The position numbers were made by a program, and so were the translations under genes. The notes beneath the pieces are model-generated. The model was not told where the DNA came from and made no database searches. It was given only the letters and a program-made list of their open reading frames with translations. A stretch of DNA of 13,022 nucleotides, taken from NCBI GenBank assembly GCA_016932375.1, contig JAFGDA010000199.1, positions 1-13,022 of the forward strand, read 5' to 3'. Positions 1 to 6,200 of the stretch are shown here, piece after piece (the stretch's first letter is position 1; the number at the start of each line of letters is the position of its first letter). This DNA is from Actinomycetota bacterium (lineage in GTDB: Bacteria; Actinomycetota; Humimicrobiia; Humimicrobiales; Humimicrobiaceae).

Positions 1-1
1 A

Positions 2-754
2 AAGACCCTTATTTCCGGAGCTGCATCCGGAATCGGCAGAGCCATAAGCTACAGGTTTGCGGAAGCTGGCTCTGATCTCATCCTTCTGGATATCGATGAA
101 AAAGGCCTGCAAAAAACATTGGAACTACTGGACATCTTCAAGTGTGACAGGCAGACTTTCATTACTGATCTATCCAGAAAAGAGGAAATCGACCTTTTCT
201 GGGAAAAAATCGGAGAAGATGCCCCTGATATACTTATAAACAATGCCGGAATATATCCATTTAAAAAATACCTCAAGGTGGATGAAATTTTTTATGCGAG
301 GACCATGGAAATAAATTTAAACTCGGTATTCTGGATGTGCCAAAATTTCATCAGGAAAAAGGAAAAGACTGGAGGCGTCATAATAAACCTTTCATCTGTT
401 GAAGCAGTCATACCGTTTAAGGATGACATGGCACATTATTGCATAAGTAAATCCGGTGTTATTGCACTTACGAGGTCGCTGGCACGGGATTACGGAAGAA
501 AAGGATTCAGGATTAACGGAATAATACCCGGTGCAATCAGGACACCGGGGACGGAAAGCCTTATTAAGCTGGCCCTTACAAAACTGAAGTTCGATCTTAT
601 TAAGACCGGAATTGATTTTAAAAACAGGCTATCACTCGGGAGATGGGGTAAGCCGGACGAAGTTGCAAAAGTAGTACTTTTCCTGTCAAGCGACCTGGCA
701 AGCTATGTACAGGGTGTGATGATCCCGGTTGATGGAGGATTCCTTACTGCATAA
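2..754 (+). CDS. Short-chain dehydrogenase/reductase (SDR), 5'-truncated
   Basis: This is a classical SDR oxidoreductase that reduces or oxidises a carbonyl/hydroxyl group using NAD(P). The reading frame is open from base 2, so the true start lies just outside the window and probably only a few residues are missing. The visible 250 residues begin inside the first beta strand. They show the Rossmann glycine motif SGAASGIG (about 5-12), an Asp at the end of strand 2 (LLDID, D30) that usually favours NAD(H), NNAG at 80-83, and the catalytic set N105, S132 and YxxxK (Y146, K150). The PG motif follows (IIPGAIRTP), and the protein ends in the usual GGFLTA-type tail. All catalytic residues are intact. 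The substrate cannot be told from sequence; FabG-like reductases and sugar or polyol dehydrogenases share this fold. A probable terminator follows the stop, so it is likely the last gene of an operon that enters from the left. Confidence 0.9.
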   Translation, partial: KTLISGAASGIGRAISYRFAEAGSDLILLDIDEKGLQKTLELLDIFKCDRQTFITDLSRKEEIDLFWEKIGEDAPDILINNAGIYPFKKYLKVDEIFYARTMEINLNSVFWMCQNFIRKKEKTGGVIINLSSVEAVIPFKDDMAHYCISKSGVIALTRSLARDYGRKGFRINGIIPGAIRTPGTESLIKLALTKLKFDLIKTGIDFKNRLSLGRWGKPDEVAKVVLFLSSDLASYVQGVMIPVDGGFLTA

Positions 755-800
755 TTGAGGGTATGCAGGCAATTAATATTTACCTGTAAGCCGATTATCA

Positions 801-842
801 CTGGCTTTTTAAACTGGTTTACATGAAATAGCCAGGTTTTTT
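801..842 (+). terminator. Probable rho-independent terminator of the SDR gene
   Basis: CTGGCT (801-806) pairs perfectly with AGCCAG (830-835). After one T-T mismatch the stem continues as TTT/AAA (808-810 with 826-828). A run of six T follows at 837-842. It lies about 45 bp after the SDR stop. A competing shorter hairpin, AAGCC/GGCTT at 788-807 followed by T, overlaps it. The stem is only moderately stable, so this is a likely rather than certain terminator. Confidence 0.5.
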
Positions 843-1051
843 CCCATACTGCCATATCCTGTTTTTTAAATATAATATATATTCATAAAGGTTCAATTAA
901 TATGTTCTATTATTATTCCTTTTAGACTATAATATAGTGTTATTTATCAGGGGATTTATAATATCTACTGGTTGTTTATTAATTGTCAGAGTGTTATCCT
1001 GCCACCTGCGGTCATTTATGCGACGGGTGTATATTGTAATAACATTATCGT

Positions 1052-1080
1052 TTGACATAAAGGAGTACTCAGTATATTTA
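1052..1080 (+). promoter_or_regulatory. Candidate sigma-70-type promoter for rpiB-glyA
   Basis: There is a perfect TTGACA at 1052-1057. The -10 is either TATATT at 1073-1078 (15-bp spacer, close to consensus but short) or TATTTA at 1075-1080 (17-bp spacer, weaker). Transcription would start near 1085, giving a leader of about 75 nt before rpiB. The -10 overlaps the first copy of a 13-bp direct repeat, so it could be a regulated promoter. Confidence 0.4.
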
Positions 1081-1107
1081 CAGAGATACAGACCATATTT
1101 ACAGAGA
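1074..1107 (+). repeat. 13-bp direct repeat at the putative rpiB promoter
   Basis: ATATTTACAGAGA occurs at 1074-1086 and again, identically, at 1095-1107. The period is 21 bp, two turns of B-DNA, so both copies would face the same side of the helix. A partial third ATATTT lies at 1111-1116. Position over the -10 and likely start site suggests a regulator binding site; this is inference. Confidence 0.5.
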
Positions 1108-1162
1108 ACCATATTTTCAATGATAATATAATGACATTAATACAATATAAAAGGAGTCTCAA

Positions 1163-1624
1163 TTGAAAATCGTTCTGGCTTCGGACCATGCAGGGATAGA
1201 GCATAAAAAAAGGATAAAAGAGCTCATAAGCTCGATGGGTCATACGTTCATCGATGTGGGTACGCACACTGCCGAAAGTGTTGATTATCCCGATTACGGG
1301 CAGAAGGGCTCGGAAAAAATAACTTCAGGAGAGGCTGAACTTGGCATATTCATATGCGGTACAGGAATAGGCATCTGCATGTCTGCGAATAAAATAAAGG
1401 GGATCAGGGGTGCAGTATGCTGGAATACGGAAACTGCCAGGCTTGCAAGGGAACACAATAATGCCAATGTGCTATGTATCGGAGCCCGTTTTATTTCGAT
1501 TGAAGATGCCGTTGAAATTGCACGGACTTTTATTGAGACACCCGCAAGTGGCGATCCGAGACATATAAGACGAGTAAATAAAATCAAAGCCCTCGATGAA
1601 AGGAGCACATCCGGTGATTGCTGA
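1163..1624 (+). CDS. rpiB: Ribose-5-phosphate isomerase B
   Basis: RpiB interconverts ribose 5-phosphate and ribulose 5-phosphate in the non-oxidative pentose phosphate pathway; it acts in the cytosol as a dimer or tetramer. The start is TTG at 1163, placed 6 nt after AAGGAG (1151-1156), and gives the family-typical N-terminus MKIVLASDHAG. The 153-residue product has the usual RpiB/LacAB length. Visible motifs are SDHAG (7-11), DYPDYG (41-46), CGTGIG with catalytic Cys65 and Thr67 (65-70), and the EHNNANVLCIGAR block with His98 (97-109). All active-site residues are present. It overlaps glyA by 11 bp, and the rpiB-glyA pairing is common in bacteria. Related LacA/LacB galactose-6-phosphate isomerases and allose isomerases share the fold, but the active-site pattern and the glyA neighbour favour RpiB. 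Confidence 0.95.
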   Translation: MKIVLASDHAGIEHKKRIKELISSMGHTFIDVGTHTAESVDYPDYGQKGSEKITSGEAELGIFICGTGIGICMSANKIKGIRGAVCWNTETARLAREHNNANVLCIGARFISIEDAVEIARTFIETPASGDPRHIRRVNKIKALDERSTSGDC

Positions 1625-2888
1625 AAAAGGACACGTTAACCATACTTCCGGTAATAGATCTGATACCGAAATAAGGGAAATAATTGAAAAGGAGATAGCC
1701 AGGCAGCGCAACAACCTGATCCTTATAGCTTCTGAAAATTTCACTTCCCAGGAAGTAATAAGGACCATGGGCTCTGTACTAACAAATAAATATGCAGAAG
1801 GATATCCCGGTTTCAGGTACTATGCCGGCTGCGAAAATATGGACAGCGTTGAAGATATTGCCAGGAACAGGGCAATGGAGCTTTTCGGGTCAAATTACAG
1901 CAATGTCCAGCCTCACAGCGGAGTCAATGCCAATATGGCAGTTTTCCTTGCTGTCCTTAAATGCGGGGACAGGGTACTCAGTATGAGCCTCAGGGATGGG
2001 GGCCATCTTTCACACGGTCATAAACAAAACCTCAGTGGAAAGTACTTTGACATTCATACATACAGCGTTAACCCCGAAACCGAGCAGCTTGATTATGATG
2101 AAATTAAAAAAATTGCCCGCGTGGTAAAACCACACCTGATAATAGCCGGGGCAAGCTCTTATTCCCGGATAATAGACTACTCAAGGTTCAGGGAAATAGC
2201 TGACGAGACCGGGGCATACCTGATGGCAGATACCGCCCATATAGCAGGCCTTATGGTAACCGGATACCATCCAAACTCGGTAAAGGTTGCAGATTTTACA
2301 ACTGCAACAACACATAAAACAATAAGGGGTCCGAGGGGCGGGCTGATAATAGCAGATAAAAAATATGCAGGAATCATTGACAGGGCGGTATTCCCGGGGG
2401 TACAGGGCGGTCCACTCATGCACATAATTGCTGCCAAGGCAGTAGCTTTCAGGGAAGCCCTCCAGGATTCCTTTAAAGATTATGCCAGGAGGATTATCGA
2501 GAATTCAAAAGCCCTATGCGATTATATGAAGGACCAGGGATTCAGGATAGTATCGGGAGGCACCGATAACCACCTTTTCCTGATTGACCTTACCACTAAA
2601 AGCATGACCGGGTTCGAAGCTGTGGGGATATTGACTTCAGTGGGGATAATAATAAACAAGAACGTCATACCTTTTGATAAGCTGGATCCCACTATAACCA
2701 GCGGGATACGTATAGGCACGCCTGCCGTTACCACCCAGGGGATGGGCAAGGCCGAGATGCATAAAATAGGCGAGTGCATAACCGGGGCACTTAAAAACAG
2801 GGACAAACCGGCGATATTAAAGGAAATTGCTGCAAAAGTTAAAAAGCTTGCAAATGAATTCCCGGTCTACGAAAATTTTGAAGTATAG
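1614..2888 (+). CDS. glyA: Serine hydroxymethyltransferase
   Basis: This PLP enzyme converts serine and tetrahydrofolate to glycine and 5,10-methylene-tetrahydrofolate, the main entry of one-carbon units. I chose GTG at 1614 because AAAGGAG (1599-1605) sits 8 nt upstream; an ATG at 1596 is in frame but would place this Shine-Dalgarno inside the gene. The product is 424 residues, about normal. Seen motifs (GTG numbering) are the ASENF block near 39-43, KYAEGYPG-RYY-GCE (about 59-74), MADTAHIAGL with PLP-binding Asp206 and His209, and the PLP-lysine motif TTHKTIRGPRGG with Lys235. The usual HSGSQAN phosphate-loop motif reads HSGVNAN here, a mild departure. The start lies inside the end of rpiB, so translation is probably coupled. 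No clear strong terminator follows; only weak AT-rich hairpins are seen after the stop. Confidence 0.95.
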   Translation: MIAEKGHVNHTSGNRSDTEIREIIEKEIARQRNNLILIASENFTSQEVIRTMGSVLTNKYAEGYPGFRYYAGCENMDSVEDIARNRAMELFGSNYSNVQPHSGVNANMAVFLAVLKCGDRVLSMSLRDGGHLSHGHKQNLSGKYFDIHTYSVNPETEQLDYDEIKKIARVVKPHLIIAGASSYSRIIDYSRFREIADETGAYLMADTAHIAGLMVTGYHPNSVKVADFTTATTHKTIRGPRGGLIIADKKYAGIIDRAVFPGVQGGPLMHIIAAKAVAFREALQDSFKDYARRIIENSKALCDYMKDQGFRIVSGGTDNHLFLIDLTTKSMTGFEAVGILTSVGIIINKNVIPFDKLDPTITSGIRIGTPAVTTQGMGKAEMHKIGECITGALKNRDKPAILKEIAAKVKKLANEFPVYENFEV

Positions 2889-3130
2889 ATGGAGTAAGCC
2901 TGCTGGAATTAACAATTCGTTTTAAGAATTTGATTTTTAGAGGTTCCTGCCGGAATTCTCTTATAGTCCTGCGTGATACTATAATCTTATAAATATCCGT
3001 TCAAACCTCCTGCCTTTTAAAAAATTTTCCTATAATCAACACACAAAATAATATTATGTTATTGTCTTTTGTTTTTCCATTAATATTCATCATTTAAGAG
3101 CCGGATACAGAAGTATAGAGAAAAAAGTCC

Positions 3131-3874
3131 TCATTTAAAAATATTCTTAAGCTTTATTTTGAGCCCCGGGAAAAAATATGATTTTGCAGTTTCATTTTTC
3201 CTGTATGCCTCGCTCTCTGCTATGTTATTATTCTCGAAAAGATATACCGATACTTCCCTTTTCCAGGGATTTATAATCCAGTATTCACTCACACCCGTGG
3301 AAAGGTAGAGATCAAATTTTTTTACCTGGTCTTTCCTCTGGGTCGATTCGGATAATATTTCAACCACAAGCGCCGGTATTCCCATGTAATCACCCTTTTT
3401 ATTCAGCTTTTCCTTAAAATCGCATATCACTATCAGGTCAGGCTCAACCATATTCTTATGTTCGGTATCCCTGTTCAATCTTACATCGAATGGTGAGAGA
3501 AAAGGCCTGCATTTTTTTCCCTTGAACCATTTGTAAAATAAAATATGCAACTCTCCCAGTATCTCCTGGTGAACCGGCCTGGGCGCTGTAAGAATATATA
3601 CCTCTCCGTCTATATATTCATATCTTTTTTCACTGTTTTCCGTAAGCCTTAAAAATTCCTCCCATGATACTTTTCTCGGCTTCAGGTTAAAAGCAGCTTC
3701 TGCATCACTTACGACACCGCCATCTATAAAATCAACCTCAGAGCCCATATATTCCTTAAAGGCACTCAGCCTCGCAATTTTCATGCCATTCCTCGTGATT
3801 ATCACATCCTCTTTCAGGCAGTCCATTAAATATTTCCCGAGATTATTCTTAAGTTCCGTTGCTTTTATGATCAC
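3131..3874 (-). CDS. Phd/YefM-like antitoxin domain fused to Uma2-family nuclease-like domain
   Basis: This 247-residue protein has two parts. Residues 1-39 read like a Phd/YefM antitoxin N-terminus (the IKATELKNNLGKYL helix and the ITRNGMKIARL strand), which in that family binds operator DNA. After a linker (about 40-68), residues 69-247 match the Uma2 (DUF820) family, a PD-(D/E)XK nuclease-like fold. The hallmarks are EYIDGEVY (86-93), HQEILGEL with Glu108, SPFDVRL (127-133), EPD (144-146), VVEILSEST with Glu172, and GVSEYWIINP (194-203). The putative metal ligands D146 and E172 are present. The start is GTG at 3874, 5 nt after AGGGAG. No separate toxin gene adjoins it. The biochemical function of most Uma2 proteins is unknown; a DNA nuclease or DNA-binding regulator is inference. 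The domain split is based on motif recognition, and the antitoxin-like part is the less certain half. Confidence 0.85.
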   Translation of the reverse strand: MIIKATELKNNLGKYLMDCLKEDVIITRNGMKIARLSAFKEYMGSEVDFIDGGVVSDAEAAFNLKPRKVSWEEFLRLTENSEKRYEYIDGEVYILTAPRPVHQEILGELHILFYKWFKGKKCRPFLSPFDVRLNRDTEHKNMVEPDLIVICDFKEKLNKKGDYMGIPALVVEILSESTQRKDQVKKFDLYLSTGVSEYWIINPWKREVSVYLFENNNIAESEAYRKNETAKSYFFPGLKIKLKNIFK

Positions 3875-3893
3875 TTTATCTCCCTGATATAAT

Positions 3894-3920
3894 TGTACAT
3901 ATTAGCTAAAATAGCTAAAA
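3894..3920 (-). promoter_or_regulatory. Putative operator: tandem 9-bp repeat plus TGTACA palindrome
   Basis: TAGCTAAAA is repeated head to tail at 3903-3911 and 3912-3920, each copy holding the palindrome TAGCTA. It lies just downstream of the -10 and covers the expected transcription start. Four bases further on, TGTACA (3894-3899) is the same core hexamer known for operators of the YefM-YoeB system. Because the gene product starts with a Phd/YefM-like domain, autoregulation at this site is a reasonable inference, not shown directly. Confidence 0.4.
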
Positions 3921-3922
3921 TT

Positions 3923-3952
3923 ATTATATGGTTTTATTCATAGAAAAGTCAA
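3923..3952 (-). promoter_or_regulatory. Promoter of the antitoxin-Uma2 fusion gene
   Basis: Read on the minus strand, TTGACT (3952-3947) and a perfect TATAAT (3928-3923) are separated by 18 bp, a good sigma-70-type promoter. Transcription would start near 3916, giving a leader of about 40 nt before the GTG start at 3874. Confidence 0.55.
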
Positions 3953-4149
3953 GAAGCAATATAAAAATTCCTTTTTATCAGTTAATTTCACAAAACCGGA
4001 TTGACAAATCTATAATATGAGGCATTACATGGAGCATTGATTTAAAAATTTTTCTGCTTCATACCTTTAAAAAGATTAAAAGAAATATTTGAAAAATGAT
4101 ACTTTCCGGACAGTTGTGGAATAGAATATATCTACCCTCTCATTACGTT

Positions 4150-5325
4150 CTACTTCAGGTATGCCATCGGGTTCTGGGCAACCCCGTTTATCCTGACTTC
4201 GAAATGAAGATGGGGACCGGTGGACCATCCCGTGGAACCTACAAGCCCGAGTGTTTTTCCCCTCTCTATCATCTGTCCGACCTTAACATTTATGCTTGAA
4301 AGGTGGGCATACCATGTAGCATACCCTCCTCCATGATATATCATTACGGTATAACCATAGCCTCCGAAGTAGCCTGCCTGGATGACTTCGCCCCCTGCAG
4401 CAGCAACTACTGCAGCACCATATGGTGCGCCTATATCAATTCCGTAATGGAACCTGTTGGTTCCCACTATGGGATGGATGCGGTATCCGAAACCTGATAG
4501 CACAGGACCTGCAGCCGGCCACCGCAACTTGCCGGAGGGAGGAATGCCATATTTATAGCTTTCAAGAATTTTTATAAGTTCATTTTCCTTTTCAGCAAGC
4601 CCTGCTTCCATTTTTATAAGCTGGTCCTTGCTGGCTTTCGTACGGGATAACAGGTTTTTTTTCTGGCCATATAATTCCTCGATTTCTTTTACCTTGTTCT
4701 CCGATTCCCTTACCAGCCTGCTGGCTTCTTTCTCATGATCTTCCTGTTTTTCCCGGAGCTCTATCATTGCTTTTTTTATACTCATTACAGCATTTTTCTT
4801 ATCCTTTATCAGGTTCACTATGTCACTGCTTTCCCTGACGAAAAGATTTACCAGTTTCATATTGGAATTAAACTGTACAAAAGACCTGACACTCAGGATC
4901 AGTTCCAGGATATGGTTGCTTCCGTTTTTATACATATAGGACACGCGGTTATTGAGAATCCCTATATTATCGCAGAGCTCTGCTTCAACAATTTTAAGCT
5001 CATCTTCCTTTATTTCGATTTCTTCAGTTGTCTCGCTTACTCTTTGTTCTGCATCCGCCTGCTTGATTTTCAGTTTGTCGAGTTCTGAAAGGGTAGCCAG
5101 CAGCCTTGCTTCCACTTGAGAGATTTCATTGATGTACTTCTGCTCCGCAGCCTTTGCTTCTTCAATTTTTTTCTGGGTATCTTTCCGTTGCTGCTTTACT
5201 TCTTCAATCTCATCTTCTATTGATTGGGGGAAAACTTCCTCGGGGCATGAAAAAACAGACAGACCCGAAAGGGCTACGATCAGGCTGACAAATATTGCTG
5301 CGATCCTGTTACTTATTACTTTCAT
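4150..5325 (-). CDS. Secreted coiled-coil M23 family murein peptidase (EnvC/NlpD-type)
   Basis: The protein (391 residues) is predicted to act outside the membrane on peptidoglycan, either as a zinc endopeptidase or as an activator of cell-wall amidases. Residues 1-26 form a signal peptide (KVISNR then a hydrophobic stretch); Cys27 follows VFS, an imperfect lipobox, so a lipoprotein is possible but not favoured. Residues about 35-260 are Glu/Lys-rich heptad-like coiled coil, as in EnvC/CwlO-type proteins. The C-terminal M23 domain (about 270-391) has all metal and catalytic residues: HYGID with His293 and Asp297, WYAHL with His341, and HLHFE with His372 and His374. This favours a true peptidase over degenerate, activator-only EnvC proteins. 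No clear Shine-Dalgarno precedes the ATG at 5325. It stands alone between the Uma2-fusion gene and the ATPase operon, with its own candidate promoter. Confidence 0.9.
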   Translation of the reverse strand: MKVISNRIAAIFVSLIVALSGLSVFSCPEEVFPQSIEDEIEEVKQQRKDTQKKIEEAKAAEQKYINEISQVEARLLATLSELDKLKIKQADAEQRVSETTEEIEIKEDELKIVEAELCDNIGILNNRVSYMYKNGSNHILELILSVRSFVQFNSNMKLVNLFVRESSDIVNLIKDKKNAVMSIKKAMIELREKQEDHEKEASRLVRESENKVKEIEELYGQKKNLLSRTKASKDQLIKMEAGLAEKENELIKILESYKYGIPPSGKLRWPAAGPVLSGFGYRIHPIVGTNRFHYGIDIGAPYGAAVVAAAGGEVIQAGYFGGYGYTVMIYHGGGYATWYAHLSSINVKVGQMIERGKTLGLVGSTGWSTGPHLHFEVRINGVAQNPMAYLK

Positions 5326-5348
5326 TGCTACATGTCTAATACATCATT

Positions 5349-5378
5349 ATTATACTATCAAATAAATTATTTAAGCAA
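5349..5378 (-). promoter_or_regulatory. Candidate promoter of the M23 peptidase gene
   Basis: On the minus strand a perfect TATAAT (5354-5349) lies 18 bp after TTGCTT (5378-5373), a weak -35. It ends 23 bp before the start codon, so the leader would be very short. This fits the absence of a clear ribosome binding site. Confidence 0.4.
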
Positions 5379-5524
5379 GTTTTAATAAAATTGGCCTGAA
5401 AAAGATAAATTTGGAAATCCTGGTATTAAATATACAGTAAACTTGCAGATAAAAACCTTCGGGGGTTTAAAAATCTTCAATGCATATAAGAAAATACAGT
5501 TAAGGCAGGTTTTAATAAAGATTG
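5371..5524 (+). repeat. Pair of imperfect ~24-bp direct repeats
   Basis: The segments at 5371-5393 and 5500-5524 share TTAAG, CA(A/G)G, TTTTAATAAA and ATTG, differing by one substitution and two single-base gaps. They lie in the AT-rich gap between the peptidase gene and the end of the ATPase operon. The first copy overlaps the -35 region of the putative peptidase promoter. Confidence 0.35.
5449..5468 (-). terminator. Possible terminator hairpin of the V-ATPase operon
   Basis: On the minus strand AAACC (5468-5464) pairs with GGTTT (5457-5453) around a 6-nt loop, then TTA follows. The stem is short but flanked by A and T runs on both sides, so it could act in either direction. It lies about 110 bp after the ntpD stop. 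Confidence 0.3.
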
Positions 5525-5553
5525 AATTTTTAATAAATTACAGGGGCTGTTGT

Positions 5554-5580
5554 ACAGGGCCGAACCGGCAGTTCTCCTGT
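5554..5580 (-). other. GC-rich hairpin at the 3' end of the V-ATPase operon
   Basis: GCCG (5559-5562) and CGGC (5566-5569) form a perfect inner stem around a 3-nt loop. ACAGG (5554-5558) and CCTGT (5576-5580) form the outer stem, with a 6-nt bulge on one side. It begins at the last base of the ntpD stop codon region. No T run follows directly, so it may protect the mRNA 3' end rather than terminate. Confidence 0.35.
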
Positions 5581-6200
5581 CAATGGCTCCGCACGATATC
5601 TTTTACCTTCATAAGGCGGACTGTGGTGGATCTTTCATTCTCATCAAGCTTGACGGTTATGAATTTAATGGTCTCCTGAAGATTCGGGATAAGCTTATAT
5701 TCGAGGGCATTTACCCTGCGCCTTGTCTCCTCTATCTCTGTTGCCATAAGCTGAACCGCTTTTTCCTTCTCGGCCAGGATCAGCAGCTTTTCAATGAACT
5801 TATCAAACCTGTCAAGCGCTATATCTATGTCCCCCGAGGTGTTTAAATAGCCGAAAGGTATTATATCCCCCGATACCTCCCTTTTAAACTGCGGCACTCT
5901 TACGCTCATCATATTTTTCTGGCCGGCCATAACGGAGATCTTTTTTGATGGCATCAGCAGTTCCTGCTCTACCTGGTATGGACCGATCCTGGCCTTTGCC
6001 AGCACAAACTTTTCAAGTATCGATCGGAATTCCTTTTCGACAAGAAGGCGCAGCTCCTTTACCTCATCAATTATCTCAAGCAGCATCCGCATAAGCTCGT
6101 CCCTCTTGTCCTTAAGAAGCTTATGCCCTCTCACTGCAAGCTGGAGCCTTTTTTTAAGGCGCAAAAGCTCCATCCGGGTGGCATTTATATTCTGGATCAT
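5580..6200 (-). CDS. ntpD: V-type ATPase subunit D (central stalk)
   Basis: Subunit D is the rotor shaft that turns inside the A3B3 hexamer and, with F, couples ATP hydrolysis to ion movement in the membrane. The 206-residue product has the family signature at its N-terminus (INATRMELLRLKKRLQLAVRGHKLLKDKRDEL, positions 4 to about 35), a long helix-forming first third, a middle beta-rich section, and a second long helix (about 130-190, EIEETRRRVNALEY) with which the first pairs as a coiled coil. Length is normal. Its ATG (6200-6198) shares one base with the ntpB stop (TGATG), and no strong Shine-Dalgarno is seen, so translation is probably coupled to ntpB. It is the last gene of the operon. 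Confidence 0.95.
   Translation of the reverse strand: MIQNINATRMELLRLKKRLQLAVRGHKLLKDKRDELMRMLLEIIDEVKELRLLVEKEFRSILEKFVLAKARIGPYQVEQELLMPSKKISVMAGQKNMMSVRVPQFKREVSGDIIPFGYLNTSGDIDIALDRFDKFIEKLLILAEKEKAVQLMATEIEETRRRVNALEYKLIPNLQETIKFITVKLDENERSTTVRLMKVKDIVRSH

Larger units (their letters stand above)
755..1162. other. 408-bp AT-rich intergenic region
   Basis: This gap separates the SDR gene from the rpiB-glyA operon. It holds the probable SDR terminator at its left end and a candidate promoter with a 13-bp direct repeat at 1052-1107. The rpiB ribosome binding site lies at 1151-1156. The middle stretch (850-1040) is mostly AT-rich with an isolated TATAAT at 928-933 that lacks a good -35. Short open frames here on both strands have no ribosome binding site and no recognisable protein, and I do not call them genes. 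No riboswitch fold was recognised. Confidence 0.6.

Noticed and set aside
992..1030. GC-richer patch with a CACC...GGTG hairpin as a possible riboswitch before rpiB
   Set aside because: The stem needs two bulges, it lies upstream of the best promoter candidate, and no known riboswitch core was recognised.
937..1131. Short open frame upstream of rpiB (64 codons, + strand)
   Set aside because: It has no ribosome binding site, an AT-rich low-information sequence, no recognisable protein and it covers the putative promoter repeats.
2906..2937. AT-rich hairpins (GAATT/AATTC and AATTC/GAATT) with T-rich tail after glyA as terminator
   Set aside because: The stems are only 5 AT-rich base pairs and compete with each other; too weak to call.
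4001..4016. TTGACA followed by TATAAT on the + strand
   Set aside because: The two boxes are only 4 bp apart, too close for a promoter, and no + strand gene follows; the next gene in that direction is read on the minus strand.
4096..4497. Open frames on the + strand opposite the M23 domain
   Set aside because: They are antisense to a strongly supported peptidase gene with all catalytic motifs and show no protein family features.
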